Shown here: piece by piece, positions 7,818 to 17,077 of the stretch | Numbering within the stretch: the first letter of the stretch is position 1 | How the letters are laid out: each line of letters begins with the position of its first letter | Assembly (NCBI RefSeq): GCF_041860085.1 | Contig: NZ_CP124747.1 | Location: forward strand, 2,542,001 to 2,606,000 | Length of the DNA: 64,000 nucleotides | Reading direction: 5' to 3' | Source: Schlesneria sp. DSM 10557 | GTDB lineage: Bacteria > Planctomycetota > Planctomycetia > Planctomycetales > Planctomycetaceae | Notes under the pieces: model-generated | What the model saw: the letters and a program-made list of their open reading frames with translations, nothing else | Database searches by the model: none | What the model was told of the DNA's origin: nothing | Made by a program: the position numbers and the translations under genes

Positions 7818-9191
7818 ATGGATTTCGTCATCGCAGGGGTGTCGTTTCCGTGTGGTGTCAGAGAGCTGGGCGACGTCGCGACTCGGCATGGATTTAATCC
7901 AATTTATGTCGACCATCCACACAACGCTGAATCCATCAAAGACAAATTAGAGCCGTTGCTTCTGGAATCGGCCCTTTCCGAGAATTTGAGACGGCGACAT
8001 GGTGTTTACTTGCCGCTGCTGGAAAGCTGGGTAACTCAAGGGATAGCACTACCGGACGAAGCCAAGCTGCAATTCGATAAACGTGCGGGAATAATCAGCC
8101 GTTCCAAGATTGCGCTGACATTGGCATTGGTTGACGCAAATCTCAGTTTTGTCCCTCGTTTACCAGTTCACAACTTGGATGATGCCATGAACGCCGCTGT
8201 GAAATGCGGCTATCCCGTTGTCTTGAGATCCGACTGCGGATATTCGGGGCGGGGAGTTTCGGTCGTCCATTCACCCGGTGACCTTAGATGTCACTGGAAA
8301 AGCCAAGCTGAAGCCGGAGAGAACCACGACTATGTTGAGATGCGGTCGATATTGGGTTCATTCGAAGACGTGAAAGTGGTGGAACCGTGGCTGAATGGAG
8401 ACGAATGGAGCATCGATTGCATCGTTGGGCCAACAGCGGTCCACTTGATTCGGGTTTGCGAAAAAGTGGTTGCGATTGTTGCAGGCAGACCCGTCACGCT
8501 TGGGTACCGAATCATTGATTCAGAGGATCTATTCGAGGAACTGATGTGGATCGCTCCGCAGTGGTGCCGCGCTTTATACGCGATGGACGCGATCTCATTC
8601 GCGAGTTTCGACGTCCGTCGAAATCAGAACGGAGACCTCGTACCGTTGGACTTTGGAACTCGTCTTGGAGGGGATTGCATACCATATCTTGTCCGAAAGG
8701 CCGAGCACGGCGTGAATATCTATGCCGATGCTTTGGATGCCGCTTTGTCCGGAAGCGGGCGTGCGTTTTCGCGATTGGAGAAAGGTCATGCGATCGTGCA
8801 TGCGTTCGCTCAAGATCCAGGTATCTTTTCAGGCATCTCCGCAATCAACCACGGTGAGATCGTGAGTATGAAACCGCGTGGATTTATTGTCGGTCAGGCA
8901 GAGGGCGCACAGACATTTCGCAAGATTGGCTCGATCTTGACGCATTTCCGTACCTACGACGAATTTCGTTTCGCATGCCTCAATTTAGCGGCGCGGAAGC
9001 GAGAGGACACCAATAGAACGTCTCGCGGCCGGGGTGAGTGGAGTTCACTTGAGTGCAATCACAATCATTCTGTTAGCCGTGATGCGATTACGCAGTCTCG
9101 TGAGCCGTGTGTATGCTTCTATAACGTTGAAATCTCCAAAACGGAGAATCTTTCAACTTCATCCCGACATGACAAGTCGGAACCGGCTTAA
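7818..9191 (+). CDS. ATP-grasp domain ligase
   Basis: 457 residues from the ATG at 7818. An in-frame TTG at 7809 overlaps the previous gene, but the GGGAGCGG ribosome site is better spaced for the ATG. An N-terminal pre-ATP-grasp domain spans residues 1-100. The ATP-grasp core shows the flexible glycine loop DCGYSGRGVSVV (139-150), EPWLNGDEWSIDCIV (189-203) and the metal/phosphate site DFGTRLGGD (278-286), a variant of the usual E-x-N-P-R-x-G-G. The overall pattern is nearest to carbamoyl-phosphate-synthase-like and biotin-carboxylase-like enzymes that join a carboxylate to an amine or other nucleophile. The last roughly 60 residues (after R393) look unlike the rest and end at the IS66 boundary, so the natural C-terminus may have been replaced. 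Last gene of the operon. Confidence 0.75.
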   Translation: MDFVIAGVSFPCGVRELGDVATRHGFNPIYVDHPHNAESIKDKLEPLLLESALSENLRRRHGVYLPLLESWVTQGIALPDEAKLQFDKRAGIISRSKIALTLALVDANLSFVPRLPVHNLDDAMNAAVKCGYPVVLRSDCGYSGRGVSVVHSPGDLRCHWKSQAEAGENHDYVEMRSILGSFEDVKVVEPWLNGDEWSIDCIVGPTAVHLIRVCEKVVAIVAGRPVTLGYRIIDSEDLFEELMWIAPQWCRALYAMDAISFASFDVRRNQNGDLVPLDFGTRLGGDCIPYLVRKAEHGVNIYADALDAALSGSGRAFSRLEKGHAIVHAFAQDPGIFSGISAINHGEIVSMKPRGFIVGQAEGAQTFRKIGSILTHFRTYDEFRFACLNLAARKREDTNRTSRGRGEWSSLECNHNHSVSRDAITQSREPCVCFYNVEISKTENLSTSSRHDKSEPA

Positions 9192-9281
9192 CCGATTTCA
9201 ACCCTTCTTCGCCCATGCGCTGAGTCGGCAGAGCGAAGTAAGCGCACGGTGAAGTAGGCCCCCGTGGATGAGATTGGGGGT

Positions 9282-11028
9282 TCAGTGTTTCTTTCTCTTG
9301 TTGGCTTTTTGCTGTTTGGACCTTTGGCGTTCTTTTTTGCGGATCGTTTCGATCTTCCAGCGGTGCTCGGGATGGGCCTTCAGCCATTGATCGGGGAGCA
9401 GGTCTGTCAGGTCGGGGGATCTGCTCCCGTGCGTAGTCGTTGGGGAGTTCCTCCGGGACTGCTCGCAGCCAGTGCCACGGTTCTACCTCGCAGTACTTGG
9501 CACTGCCGACCAGACTGAGCAGGATCGCAGCGCGATGACCTCCCTGTTCGCCGCCGACGAACAGCATGTTCTTCCGCAGGATGGCGGGGGCTTCATCATC
9601 CGCTCCGCCAGATTATTATCGATCTGCAGTGCACCGTCGTCGGTGTAGCGGCAGGTCGCCTCCCACTGATTCAGTGTGTAGGTGAAGGCCTGTCCGATCG
9701 GACTCTTGGGGAGTACCGGTTTTGCTCTTCGTTCAGCCAGCTGCGGAAGGTCTTGAGAATCCCAACCGCATGCTGCTGGCGTGCGTCACGCAGTGATGCA
9801 CCGCTCAGCCCTGCCGCTTCGAATTCAGACTCCAGTTGATACAACCGTGAGATGTAGCCCAGCCGCTTCGTACGCCCGTCGCGCATCGGTGTGACTGGCC
9901 TCCTGCCAGTACCGGCGGCAATGTGCCATGCAGGCGACTTCTGTCACCTGTTCTTTGGCATAGATCTGGTCGTACCCGCTGAAGGCATCCGCCTGCAGAT
10001 AACCCGAGAAGCCTTCCAGAAACCGGGACGGGTTCCTCCCAGCGCGCGTCAGGCTGAATTCGTAGGCGACATACGGATGAGCGGGATCGCCGATATACGT
10101 CCAGAACTTGCAGTTCTGGCACTGACCTTCGGACAGCATTTTGATGCTCGTGTCATCGGTATGGATCACACCCGATTGTCGCACACGCTGGCACAGCAGG
10201 TCGTACAAGGGGTCAGCAGATCGGCCATCGACGCCACCCAGTCACACAGTGTGCTTCGCCGCAGGAGAAGCCTGTAGCGCGAGAGAATGTCTTCCATCCG
10301 ATACAGCGGAAGGTAGTCTCCATACTTGGACACGATCAGGTTCGCCAGCAGTCCCGGTCCCGGCAGGCCTTTGTCGATCGGTTGCGGTGGCTTGGGAGCC
10401 AGCACCACATGCTCTTCGCAGCCCCGGCAGGCGTAAAGCGCACTCGTTCGTGCCGAATCGCCTTGAGACGGGCGGGGATGAATTCCAGCTGCTCGCTGAC
10501 CTCACGTCCGATCTCGCGCGTAACTCTCCACAGCAGGGACACTGTCGCTCTTGCTCCGTCAGTTCATGGACGATGGTTTCCCGCGGAATCTCAGGCGGGA
10601 TGGGACGTCGGCCATGCCCCTTGGGCTTGGCGGCCCCAGCGACTCGTCCGGGGGCAGCGAACCATCGTCGGTCGAAACCGAATCCTGCTGATCCGCTTCA
10701 GTTCGCGAATCAGTTCCGCCAGTTCTTCGGGTGTGAACAGGGTCAGCTGATTCGGATCGACCCGTTCCTTACGCGGCCCGTAGCGTTCACGAAGCAGGCG
10801 AGCCAGTTGCTCATGCACACGTTCCAGTTTGGCCTGCTGCTGCTCAACCACGTCGTGCAATGACGTGATCACCATTTCTTTCTGCGCGATGACGGCGCGA
10901 TGTCCCACGATCTCGATGTCGCGCTGTAGAAGGACGGCCTCTCTTCGGGCGATGACCGCATCACGTGCGGCGATCATCGCCTTGAGCTGCTCAACGTCAT
11001 CAGGAAGAATGGAGCCATCCGTACTCAT
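9282..11028 (-). pseudogene. tnpC: tnpC of IS66 copy 1, frameshifted
   Basis: The coding sequence aligns along its whole length with the intact 583-residue transposase at 20857-22608. It is broken by several indels: a lost G in the GCTGGGGGCC run (near 10650), a lost C in GCGCCGAGATC (near 10520), a 2-bp gain near 10435, a gained G near 9865, a lost A near 9710 and a lost C near 9420. Substitutions are far fewer (for example Leu to Pro before EELP). It starts with MSTDGSILPDD at 11028. No full-length product is possible from this copy. Confidence 0.9.
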
Positions 11029-11771
11029 GCCCTGTCATACGCCCGAACCCCCAAAAACGTTTCAAGTAATTTGGGATTTTTCTGTATTTTCCCAATCGGG
11101 ATAGGGGTCCGCCTCGCGGCGGAACCCTCCCACACCACCGTGCGTACGGGTCCGTACACGGCGGTTCAGGTTGGTTAAGCGGGTTTGGGTGTTAGTCGAG
11201 GAATTCCTAACGACATGAAGAAGTCGGTGGGGAAGGCGATGTGGAGAGCAGGACTTTACTGATCCGCCACGGGCCGTGACAGCTTCCTGCAGTTTGAGCC
11301 GCAAGATCGCGTGAGACTTGCCCTTTGCGGAGCCTCGGCAAATTTGTTCCCGCCCCGTCGCCATTGTTTCCAAAGAAAGGCCCGCAGCCTTCGATGGACC
11401 CACGAGTCAAGGTCACGCAACACACTGGGTGTTTCGCAAGCACCGAAGTACCCACGCCAGCCCTGCAGATAACGTGACAAGCTTGTCACTAGCTGCTCCA
11501 GACTGACCCCACGTGTCCGACGCGTCAGTTCTCGAATCTTCTCCTTAAATCGCTGGAGGGCCGTCGGCGCGATTCGCCGCTTCGGCTTCCGGTGATTCGT
11601 GAAGCTGAAACCGAGAAACTTTCGTTCCCACGGGCGAGCCACCGCACTTTTGGTCTCGTTGACCTGAGCTTCAGTCGTGTGGTCAGAAAGCGAGTCACAC
11701 TCGCCATCACTCGTTCACCCGCTCGGCGGCTGTTCACATAGATGTTGCAGTCGTCGGCATACCGGGCATAA

Positions 11772-13285
11772 CAGCCTGTTGAAAAACTCCCAAAAGCCAA
11801 TATCCCTGATATACTCAACGGGCCTTGTTGAGAAGATGGTATCTGGAGGATTTGGCGGTGTCGCTGGGGAAGCGTGAATCAGAGAGTCAACGGGAATTCT
11901 GGCTGGAGACGGATCGTCTGGCGACCGGTCCGGGACATGTGTTTTACGACAAACTCAATCGCTTGCTGCGTGAACACGGGTTTGATCTGTTCGTCGAGCA
12001 GTTGTGCCAGCCGCACTACAAGAGTGGTGGCCGCCCTTCGATTCCTCCGTGCGTCTACTTTCGAATGCTGATGATTGGCTATCTGGAAGGGATCGACTCT
12101 CAGCGGGGAATCGCCGGCGGTGCGAAGACTCCTTGGCGCTGCGGCGTTTTCTGGGAATCAGCCTGTCGGAAGAGACTCCTGACCACAGCAGTCTGACTCG
12201 TATCCGTGATCGGTTACCGCTGTCGGTTCACGAGGAAGTCTTTCAGTACATCCTGTTTGTGATCGAGGAACAGGGCCTACTGAAGGCCGGGACGGTCGGA
12301 GTGGACTCAACGTACCGGAAGCCAACGCGGCGATGAAGTCCATTATCCGCAAAGATACGGGGAAGACTGGAAGGAGTACCTGAAGCGGTTGATGAAGGAA
12401 GAGGGCCTGCTGGGAGGGAGATGACGACCCGACGGATGAGGAACTGCGGCGGTTCGACCAGCAGCGAGCGAAACGAGGAAAGAAGAAGGTCTCCAACGCC
12501 GAATGGGCCTCACGTACCGATCCTTCCAGTAAAATTGTGAAGATGAAGGACGGGCGCACTCACACGGGCTACAAGGCCGAGCACGTCATTGATCTGGAGA
12601 GTGAAGTCATCCTGTCCGCGACCGTTTACACGGGAACGGAAGGGGATTCGCAGACATTACTGGCGAGCGTTCTGACGGCTCAAACACACTTGGAACAGAG
12701 CGGAAGTTCCTGAAGATTGAAGAGGTGGTGGCTGACAAGGGGTATCACACGAACGAGCAGTTAGCCGGGGCAGAGGAGATGGACCTGCGGACCTATATCC
12801 CCAAGCCGAAGTCCCGTTACCGCCGTCGCTGGAAAGACAAACCTGTCGAGCAGCATAGGGCGGTGGCAAACAACCGCCGCCGGATGACTCGGGCGAAGGG
12901 AAAGAGCTTGCAGCGTGCTCGCAGCGAGAAGGTGGAGCGAAGTTTTGCCCACGTCTGTCGGACCGGGGGATCTCGAAGGACATGGCTACGAGGCCTGGCC
13001 AAGATCAACAAACGCTATCTGATGGTGGCTGCCACCCGGAATCTGGGAATCTTGATGCTCAAGCTGTTCGGAATGGGCAAACCGAGGACGCTGCACACGG
13101 CCGGGGCCGTATTTCGGCCATTATTCCGGTCTATAGTTCACTCAAAATCGCTCTCTGGAGCCATCATCGGCGACACTTCCCTCTACCGGCTACTTGCATG
13201 GCCTTCTGAGTCTGTCCGCCACATTTTCTCGCAAATACGAAAATCGGATGAAACCTCTGAAATTCACAGATTCTTCAACAGGCTG
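11772..13285 (+). mobile_element. IS with 4-bp target duplication inside the group II intron
   Basis: 1514 bp with terminal repeats starting CAGCCTGTTGAA at both ends (12 of the first bases identical, then diverging). It is flanked by the direct repeat ATAA at 11768-11771 and 13286-13289, so this was a clean insertion. It carries one frameshifted transposase gene on the plus strand. Confidence 0.88.
11825..13265 (+). pseudogene. IS1182/IS5-superfamily DDE transposase, frameshifted
   Basis: Three consecutive frames cover one transposase. The N-terminal DUF772-type region is VFYDKLNRLLREHGFDLFVE and IPPCVYFRMLMIGYLEGID. A second block, RFLGISLSEETPDHSSLTRI, follows, then a DDE core with VGVDST and GYKAEHVIDLESEVI. 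The last block has VVADKGYHTNEQL and the glutamate region ARSEKVERSFAHVC. Shifts fall near 12115, 12320, 12415 and 12715. The 5' end (TTG at 11825) is uncertain. The last frame runs on to the IS boundary without its own stop. Different from the IS1182 remnant at 2137. Non-functional as it stands. Confidence 0.8.
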
Positions 13286-14655
13286 ATAACGGAGACCACG
13301 TCGAATGAGTTCTGGTCGAGATCGTCCAGTACGATGTTCGATAGTAAGGGTGAAAGTGGACCGCCTTGCGGCGTTCCCTCGTCGGTCGGATTGACCAGCC
13401 CATCCTCCGGGACTCCCGCATTGAGAAATGCGCGAATCAGTCGCGATAGCCGGGGATCGTTGACCCGTTTCGCAATGCGTCCCATCAGGATATCGTGGTT
13501 GACTCGATCGAAGAATTTCTCCAAATCGAGGTCGACCACCCAGCGATAACCCTCGGCGATAAAGCCTTGTGCTGCTGTGACGGCTGGTGAGCCGAGCGAC
13601 CGGGTCGGAACCCATAGCTGTGCGGAGAGAATGTCGGCCCCATCGCGGTTGGAGGACTTGAAGAACCGCTTGTTGAATGAAACGGTCCGGGGCTGTCGGA
13701 ATGCCAAGCTTGCGCACCCCGCCGCCCGGCTTGGGAATTTCCACTCGTTTCACCGGTTGTGGTTCATAGTCCCCTTCAACAACCGTTCCCGAATGGCAGG
13801 CCAATGCTGCTTCAAGTGTTCCACGTGTCGTTGACAGTCACCCCGTCAGTTCCCGGTGCTCCCTTGTTGCCTCGAACTCGCTTTTGGCTGCTTCCTCCAG
13901 ATTTCGTCGTTCACAGACTTCCTCCATTAACGCTTCAAACTTTGCTGGGTTTTCAGGTTCCCTCTTCGCCATAGACGGTTCGGACCCTCCTCCTCCTGAG
14001 GCCCTCGGGACTTCATCCCTACTCTCCTCCGGAAAGGCCAAGTACTTCTGGATTTTCGGCCGCATGTCGTCCACGAGATTCAGGCCTTAATGGCCCCTCC
14101 ATTCAACCCCAGTTGGGGACCGTTCGGGCCTTCGCGGTTGTCACGGTTTCACCGAGCACGAGCTGTTTCTCCCCTTTCGAGCGAGTGTCCTGCCCGGCAA
14201 ACCGACGCCGCATACTACGCCCTCTGCTGACTTCTGCCGCTTGATCAGAGAATCTTGCGATCCTCTCAGTCTCGAATTCGGGACAAAACGGCAGATCTCC
14301 TGAGGTAAGTTTCTCCGCTTTCCACGCACAACCGCCGGATTTACGTTTTGCACTCTTGATGGATAAGGACTTCGCTGTCACGTGCCAGCTCGTCCAGTAC
14401 TCACGCCTCACATCCGGTTTCTATACGTCGGCTCGCGTGTTTGCTCCATGCTTCTTTCAGACGCTGCCTCACGGCAATCGACCTTGCACTTCGCTAATCC
14501 TTCACTTCCATCAGGTTGGATAAGGGACTTACACCCTCAAGCTGAGAAACATGCTCGGCACACACGAAAAACGTCCCTCCACGAATCGTCGTGGAGGACG
14601 ACTACCGAAGACATGGGACAGCATTCTGCCAGACAGTCTTACGACCGAACGAAGT

Positions 14656-15048
14656 TCACACTGAAGACCGCGCCGTGGTGTCATTGATTGCGCTCGGCCG
14701 TTCATAGCGAGGGCGTCGCTTCACGCTCCCTAGATCAATCCCCTCCAACAGCAGCAAAAGCTCCTCTGCGCGAATCTCGCAGCGGCGTGAGGTCTGTTCC
14801 TTCCGGTCGGTCGGGAACTCGTAACATCCTTTTTCCAACCGCTTGTAAAACAGGCTCCAGCCATCGCGATCCCACCACAGCAGCTTGATCCGGTCGCGAC
14901 GCTGGTTCCGAAACACAAACAGATGACCGGCAAACGGATCTTCTTCGATCACGCTCTCCACCGGGGCGTGAAGACCGTCAAACCCCTTCCGCATGTCTGT
15001 CGGCACTGTCGCCAGAAACACCCGTGTCGTGCGAGAGATGTTCAGCAT
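14656..15048 (-). CDS. tnpB: TnpB accessory protein of IS66 copy 1
   Basis: 130 residues, essentially identical to TnpB of copy 2 with one visible change (HAPVESV instead of HALVESV). The family motif MRKGFDGLHA and the segment RIKLLWWDRDGWSLFYKRLE are intact. The upstream frame is continuous with tnpA because two Gs are missing from the G run near the junction, so initiation could be altered. It is the only undamaged gene in this IS copy. TnpB is required for IS66 transposition together with TnpA and TnpC; its activity is not well defined. Confidence 0.85.
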   Translation of the reverse strand: MLNISRTTRVFLATVPTDMRKGFDGLHAPVESVIEEDPFAGHLFVFRNQRRDRIKLLWWDRDGWSLFYKRLEKGCYEFPTDRKEQTSRRCEIRAEELLLLLEGIDLGSVKRRPRYERPSAINDTTARSSV

Positions 15049-15454
15049 AATCGCCCCCGCAGACGAAGAGAGTTGTTCCGAGGGGATCTGCCGACAGGCG
15101 GTCAGCACACGAGTCAACACCTCGACACCCGCATCCTCACGTAACCGAACGACGAGACCGCCAGCACAGGCGATCTCAGCATCGCAGGCGGCAGCGAATC
15201 ACCCACCACCTTCATAGCCACCAGCCCCGCCATCCCGGTTCCCTGCGGGCGGGTGACCTGCGGATCATTGGTCCGCCGAACAGTCAACTCCTGATCGAGA
15301 CTCGAGAGCTGACGCCGCCAGTAATGAAACGTCGCCTCCGAAAGCCCGCGACGACGACAATAGCCCCGAATCGACTCCCCGACGAAGACTGACGCTCACA
15401 ATGGGAACGCCAGTACGACTCCTTCTCACGACTCCGTAAACCAACCTGCGACAT
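15042..15454 (-). pseudogene. tnpA: TnpA of IS66 copy 1, frameshifted
   Basis: Matches tnpA of copy 2 (start MSQVG at 15454), but loses frame after HCERQSSSG because of a small deletion where copy 2 has GGGGGAGTCG. It has another shift in the terminal G run, which fuses its end to tnpB. A helix-turn-helix-like accessory protein in the intact copy; broken here. Confidence 0.85.
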
Positions 15455-15534
15455 CTCGCCATCTCCACTCTGAAGGGTAACAAAACCCACTCAGACTAAA
15501 GCATGGCTCAAGATGCACTTCACCGTGCGCTTAC

Positions 15535-15587
15535 GTACCCCGGATCGTTTCAGGAAGGGCCTTTCAGCGTGTCACGGAATTGAAAAC
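15535..15587. other. Junction between IS66 copy 1 and unique DNA
   Basis: Short spacer without a recognisable feature. The sequence after the terminal repeat (GTACCCCG) does not repeat the other flank (AGAGCGAA). Confidence 0.5.
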
Positions 15588-15992
15588 TCAATCTGTGGTT
15601 TCGACGTTCGATTCTTCTGTGTGTCCCTGAGCTTCGAGTCGAAAGTAATTACGAAGAGTTTCGTTGCCAGCACCACCGGCCCAGCCTAAAGCCCTGCGAG
15701 CTTTGATGGCGTTGAACTTCACCGGACCCGGTCGCAACGACAATGTTCGGAGTTCCTTTGGATCCGCCGTAAAATCGATAAACATCCGACTTTGGTATTT
15801 CTCGAATGTCCAATCACTGACGCGCGCGCCCTTAGCTTCGTACAATTCACGTAGATCGTCCCAAGAACGGGGCCATTCACCTTCATGCTCGCGCATGTAC
15901 TCGGTGACCAAATCGAAGCGCGCCCCACTCGGCATAGTAATCGTCAATGTCGGATTCGACATCCCAACATAGAGTAAGAACATGAAAGCCAA
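15588..15992 (-). CDS. Small hypothetical membrane-anchored protein
   Basis: Up to 134 residues, starting at TTG 15992 or ATG 15983. The same frame is open and hydrophobic for about 30 codons further upstream (LYFFLYLFLSQLLSSLLA type sequence) without a good start codon, so the N-terminal membrane segment may have lost its start or use a rare one. The soluble part contains GARFDLVTEYMREHEGEWPR and SWDDLRELYE. This pattern is common in small planctomycete proteins with a single N-terminal helix, similar in layout to pseudopilins. No function can be assigned. It is on the minus strand like the other hypothetical genes between the two IS66 copies. Confidence 0.5.
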   Translation of the reverse strand: MAFMFLLYVGMSNPTLTITMPSGARFDLVTEYMREHEGEWPRSWDDLRELYEAKGARVSDWTFEKYQSRMFIDFTADPKELRTLSLRPGPVKFNAIKARRALGWAGGAGNETLRNYFRLEAQGHTEESNVETTD

Positions 15993-16423
15993 TAACGAAG
16001 ATAACAGTTGTGATAAGAAGAGATATAAGAAGAAATACAGTAACCGAATGTAAACTTGCGTACAAAAAACTTGACTCGCATCTTAAAAGATTGCATCTCA
16101 CTACCGCTCCTCGGTTCACTTCATTCGTTAAACGCCTCCCGGGGATGCTGCCGATCAGATTGACAATCATCTAGGCCGCTGAGGCCTGTGACGACTTCCA
16201 GAGATTTCTCCGACCTAAGTACACACTCCAAGCAAAGCGCCGAAAGTGCGGTCACACACCGTTAGACAATTATGAAACCGCGAATGTCTATCTGAGTTGG
16301 TTTGGCGCATCAGCGTCAGAGGCCAGAGAGAACGAGAATCTTGTGTGTTGTTTTTTGCCATTCACTTACAGGATCAGTTCGAGAAATTGATGACCAGAAT
16401 CGGTCTCGTGACAGCGATTTCGA

Positions 16424-17077
16424 TTAGAAAGGCAACTTAGGCGGTCTCGTTACTCCTTTCCATTCTATTATTGTGACGCCTTCGTCATCAGTGGGAGATG
16501 GGCATGGCACCAGAAGTATTGCGCCACTGTTTACGACCTCAAACCCCTCTTCGTACTTGACTGCTCCGAGCAATACTGTGGTCTGCACGCCGCGTTGTAC
16601 ACCATCGACAGACATTATCTTGAAGTTCTCATCAGAGCTATACATCTTCGCAATCGTGGGCGTTTCGACTGGCGCTAGGCCGTTCTCCAAGCTGTGCGTA
16701 AAGTAGAAGCCGAAAAACTCGCGCCGTTGGTCCCGCTTGCATTTCACCATTGCGAAAAGTGCTTCACCATTGTCACCCCACGGTGAAGCGACGATCTGTT
16801 CGACAACGCCGTCGCCGAGATGCTTCGACACCGAAACCACACTTCGCACTTCTCCCTGATCCCCGGCTTCGGCGCCTTTCACTTGCCCGATGAGTTCTAT
16901 CTGGGCCTTCTCGGTATTCGCGCGGAGGTGGTAGCGGTAGTTTCCAATTCTGACTCGGGGCGAAACGACTGCTTTGACTTTCGCGCTTTTCATCACCGGG
17001 CCAACCCTTGACAGCAGGATGATGCTAGTGGCCGAGAAGATACATCCTCGCACCATTGCTCTCCAAACTTGTCTCAT
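16424..17077 (-). CDS. Hypothetical exported protein
   Basis: 217 residues from the ATG at 17077. The first 30 residues carry a basic start and a hydrophobic stretch (GCIFSATSIILLSRV), consistent with an export signal or anchor. The rest is rich in beta-strand-like segments and has no motif I recognise. It lies in the 4.3-kb island between the inverted IS66 copies. The gene-free stretches beside it are AT-richer than the backbone, which fits recently acquired DNA. Function unknown. Confidence 0.55.
   Translation of the reverse strand: MRQVWRAMVRGCIFSATSIILLSRVGPVMKSAKVKAVVSPRVRIGNYRYHLRANTEKAQIELIGQVKGAEAGDQGEVRSVVSVSKHLGDGVVEQIVASPWGDNGEALFAMVKCKRDQRREFFGFYFTHSLENGLAPVETPTIAKMYSSDENFKIMSVDGVQRGVQTTVLLGAVKYEEGFEVVNSGAILLVPCPSPTDDEGVTIIEWKGVTRPPKLPF

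Larger units (their letters stand above)
11175..14074 (-). pseudogene. ltrA: Group II intron reverse transcriptase/maturase, disrupted
   Basis: Pieces of one intron-encoded protein lie in order on the minus strand. The N-terminus is at 14074-13838 (MAKREPENPAKFEALMEEVC, then RRNLEEA). Next come the RT palm blocks IPKPGGGVRKLGIPT and WVVDLDLEKFFDRVNHD and the block PQGGPLSPLLSNIVLDDLD. The catalytic YADD lies on the far side of the inserted IS (RYADDCNIYV near 11755). The maturase region then follows, with FLGFSF and LSRYLQGWRGYF, ending near GIPRLTPKPA at 11175. The IS at 11772-13285 splits the gene just before YADD; removing it restores RGLRYARYADD. Additional frameshifts occur near 13870, 13790 and 13340 and in the C-terminal part. 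It cannot make a working protein, so the intron is not self-mobile. Confidence 0.88.
11095..14563 (-). mobile_element. Group II intron (probably class C), itself interrupted by an IS
   Basis: Comparison with the uninterrupted IS66 copy 2 defines the ends exactly. The intron begins GTGTGCC (14563 downwards, the GUGYG consensus) and ends CCCGAT at 11095 (the 3' AY consensus). The flanking exons TTTTTCGT and TGGGAAAA join to give the copy 2 sequence. The 3' part carries a domain V-like hairpin (about 11110-11168). A reverse transcriptase pseudogene lies inside. Removing the 1514-bp IS and its 4-bp duplication leaves about 1.95 kb, a normal size for class C. The insertion point is directly after a stem-loop with a T run, which is the known target type of class C introns. 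Confidence 0.88.
9238..15534 (-). mobile_element. IS66 copy 1, decayed and interrupted by a group II intron
   Basis: Ends are the same 18-bp terminal repeat as copy 2, GTAAGCGCACGGTGAAGT at 9238 and its complement ending at 15534. The order on the minus strand is tnpA, tnpB, then tnpC, with a 3469-bp insertion between tnpB and tnpC. Without the insertion it is about 2828 bp, compared with 2838 bp for copy 2. Many single-base indels break the genes. No matching 8-bp flanking duplication is visible, so it may have moved by recombination or lost a flank. Confidence 0.9.

Noticed and set aside
11095-14563. Retron or diversity-generating retroelement
   Set aside because: The reverse transcriptase blocks, maturase-like C-terminus and exact GUGYG...AY ends identify a group II intron.
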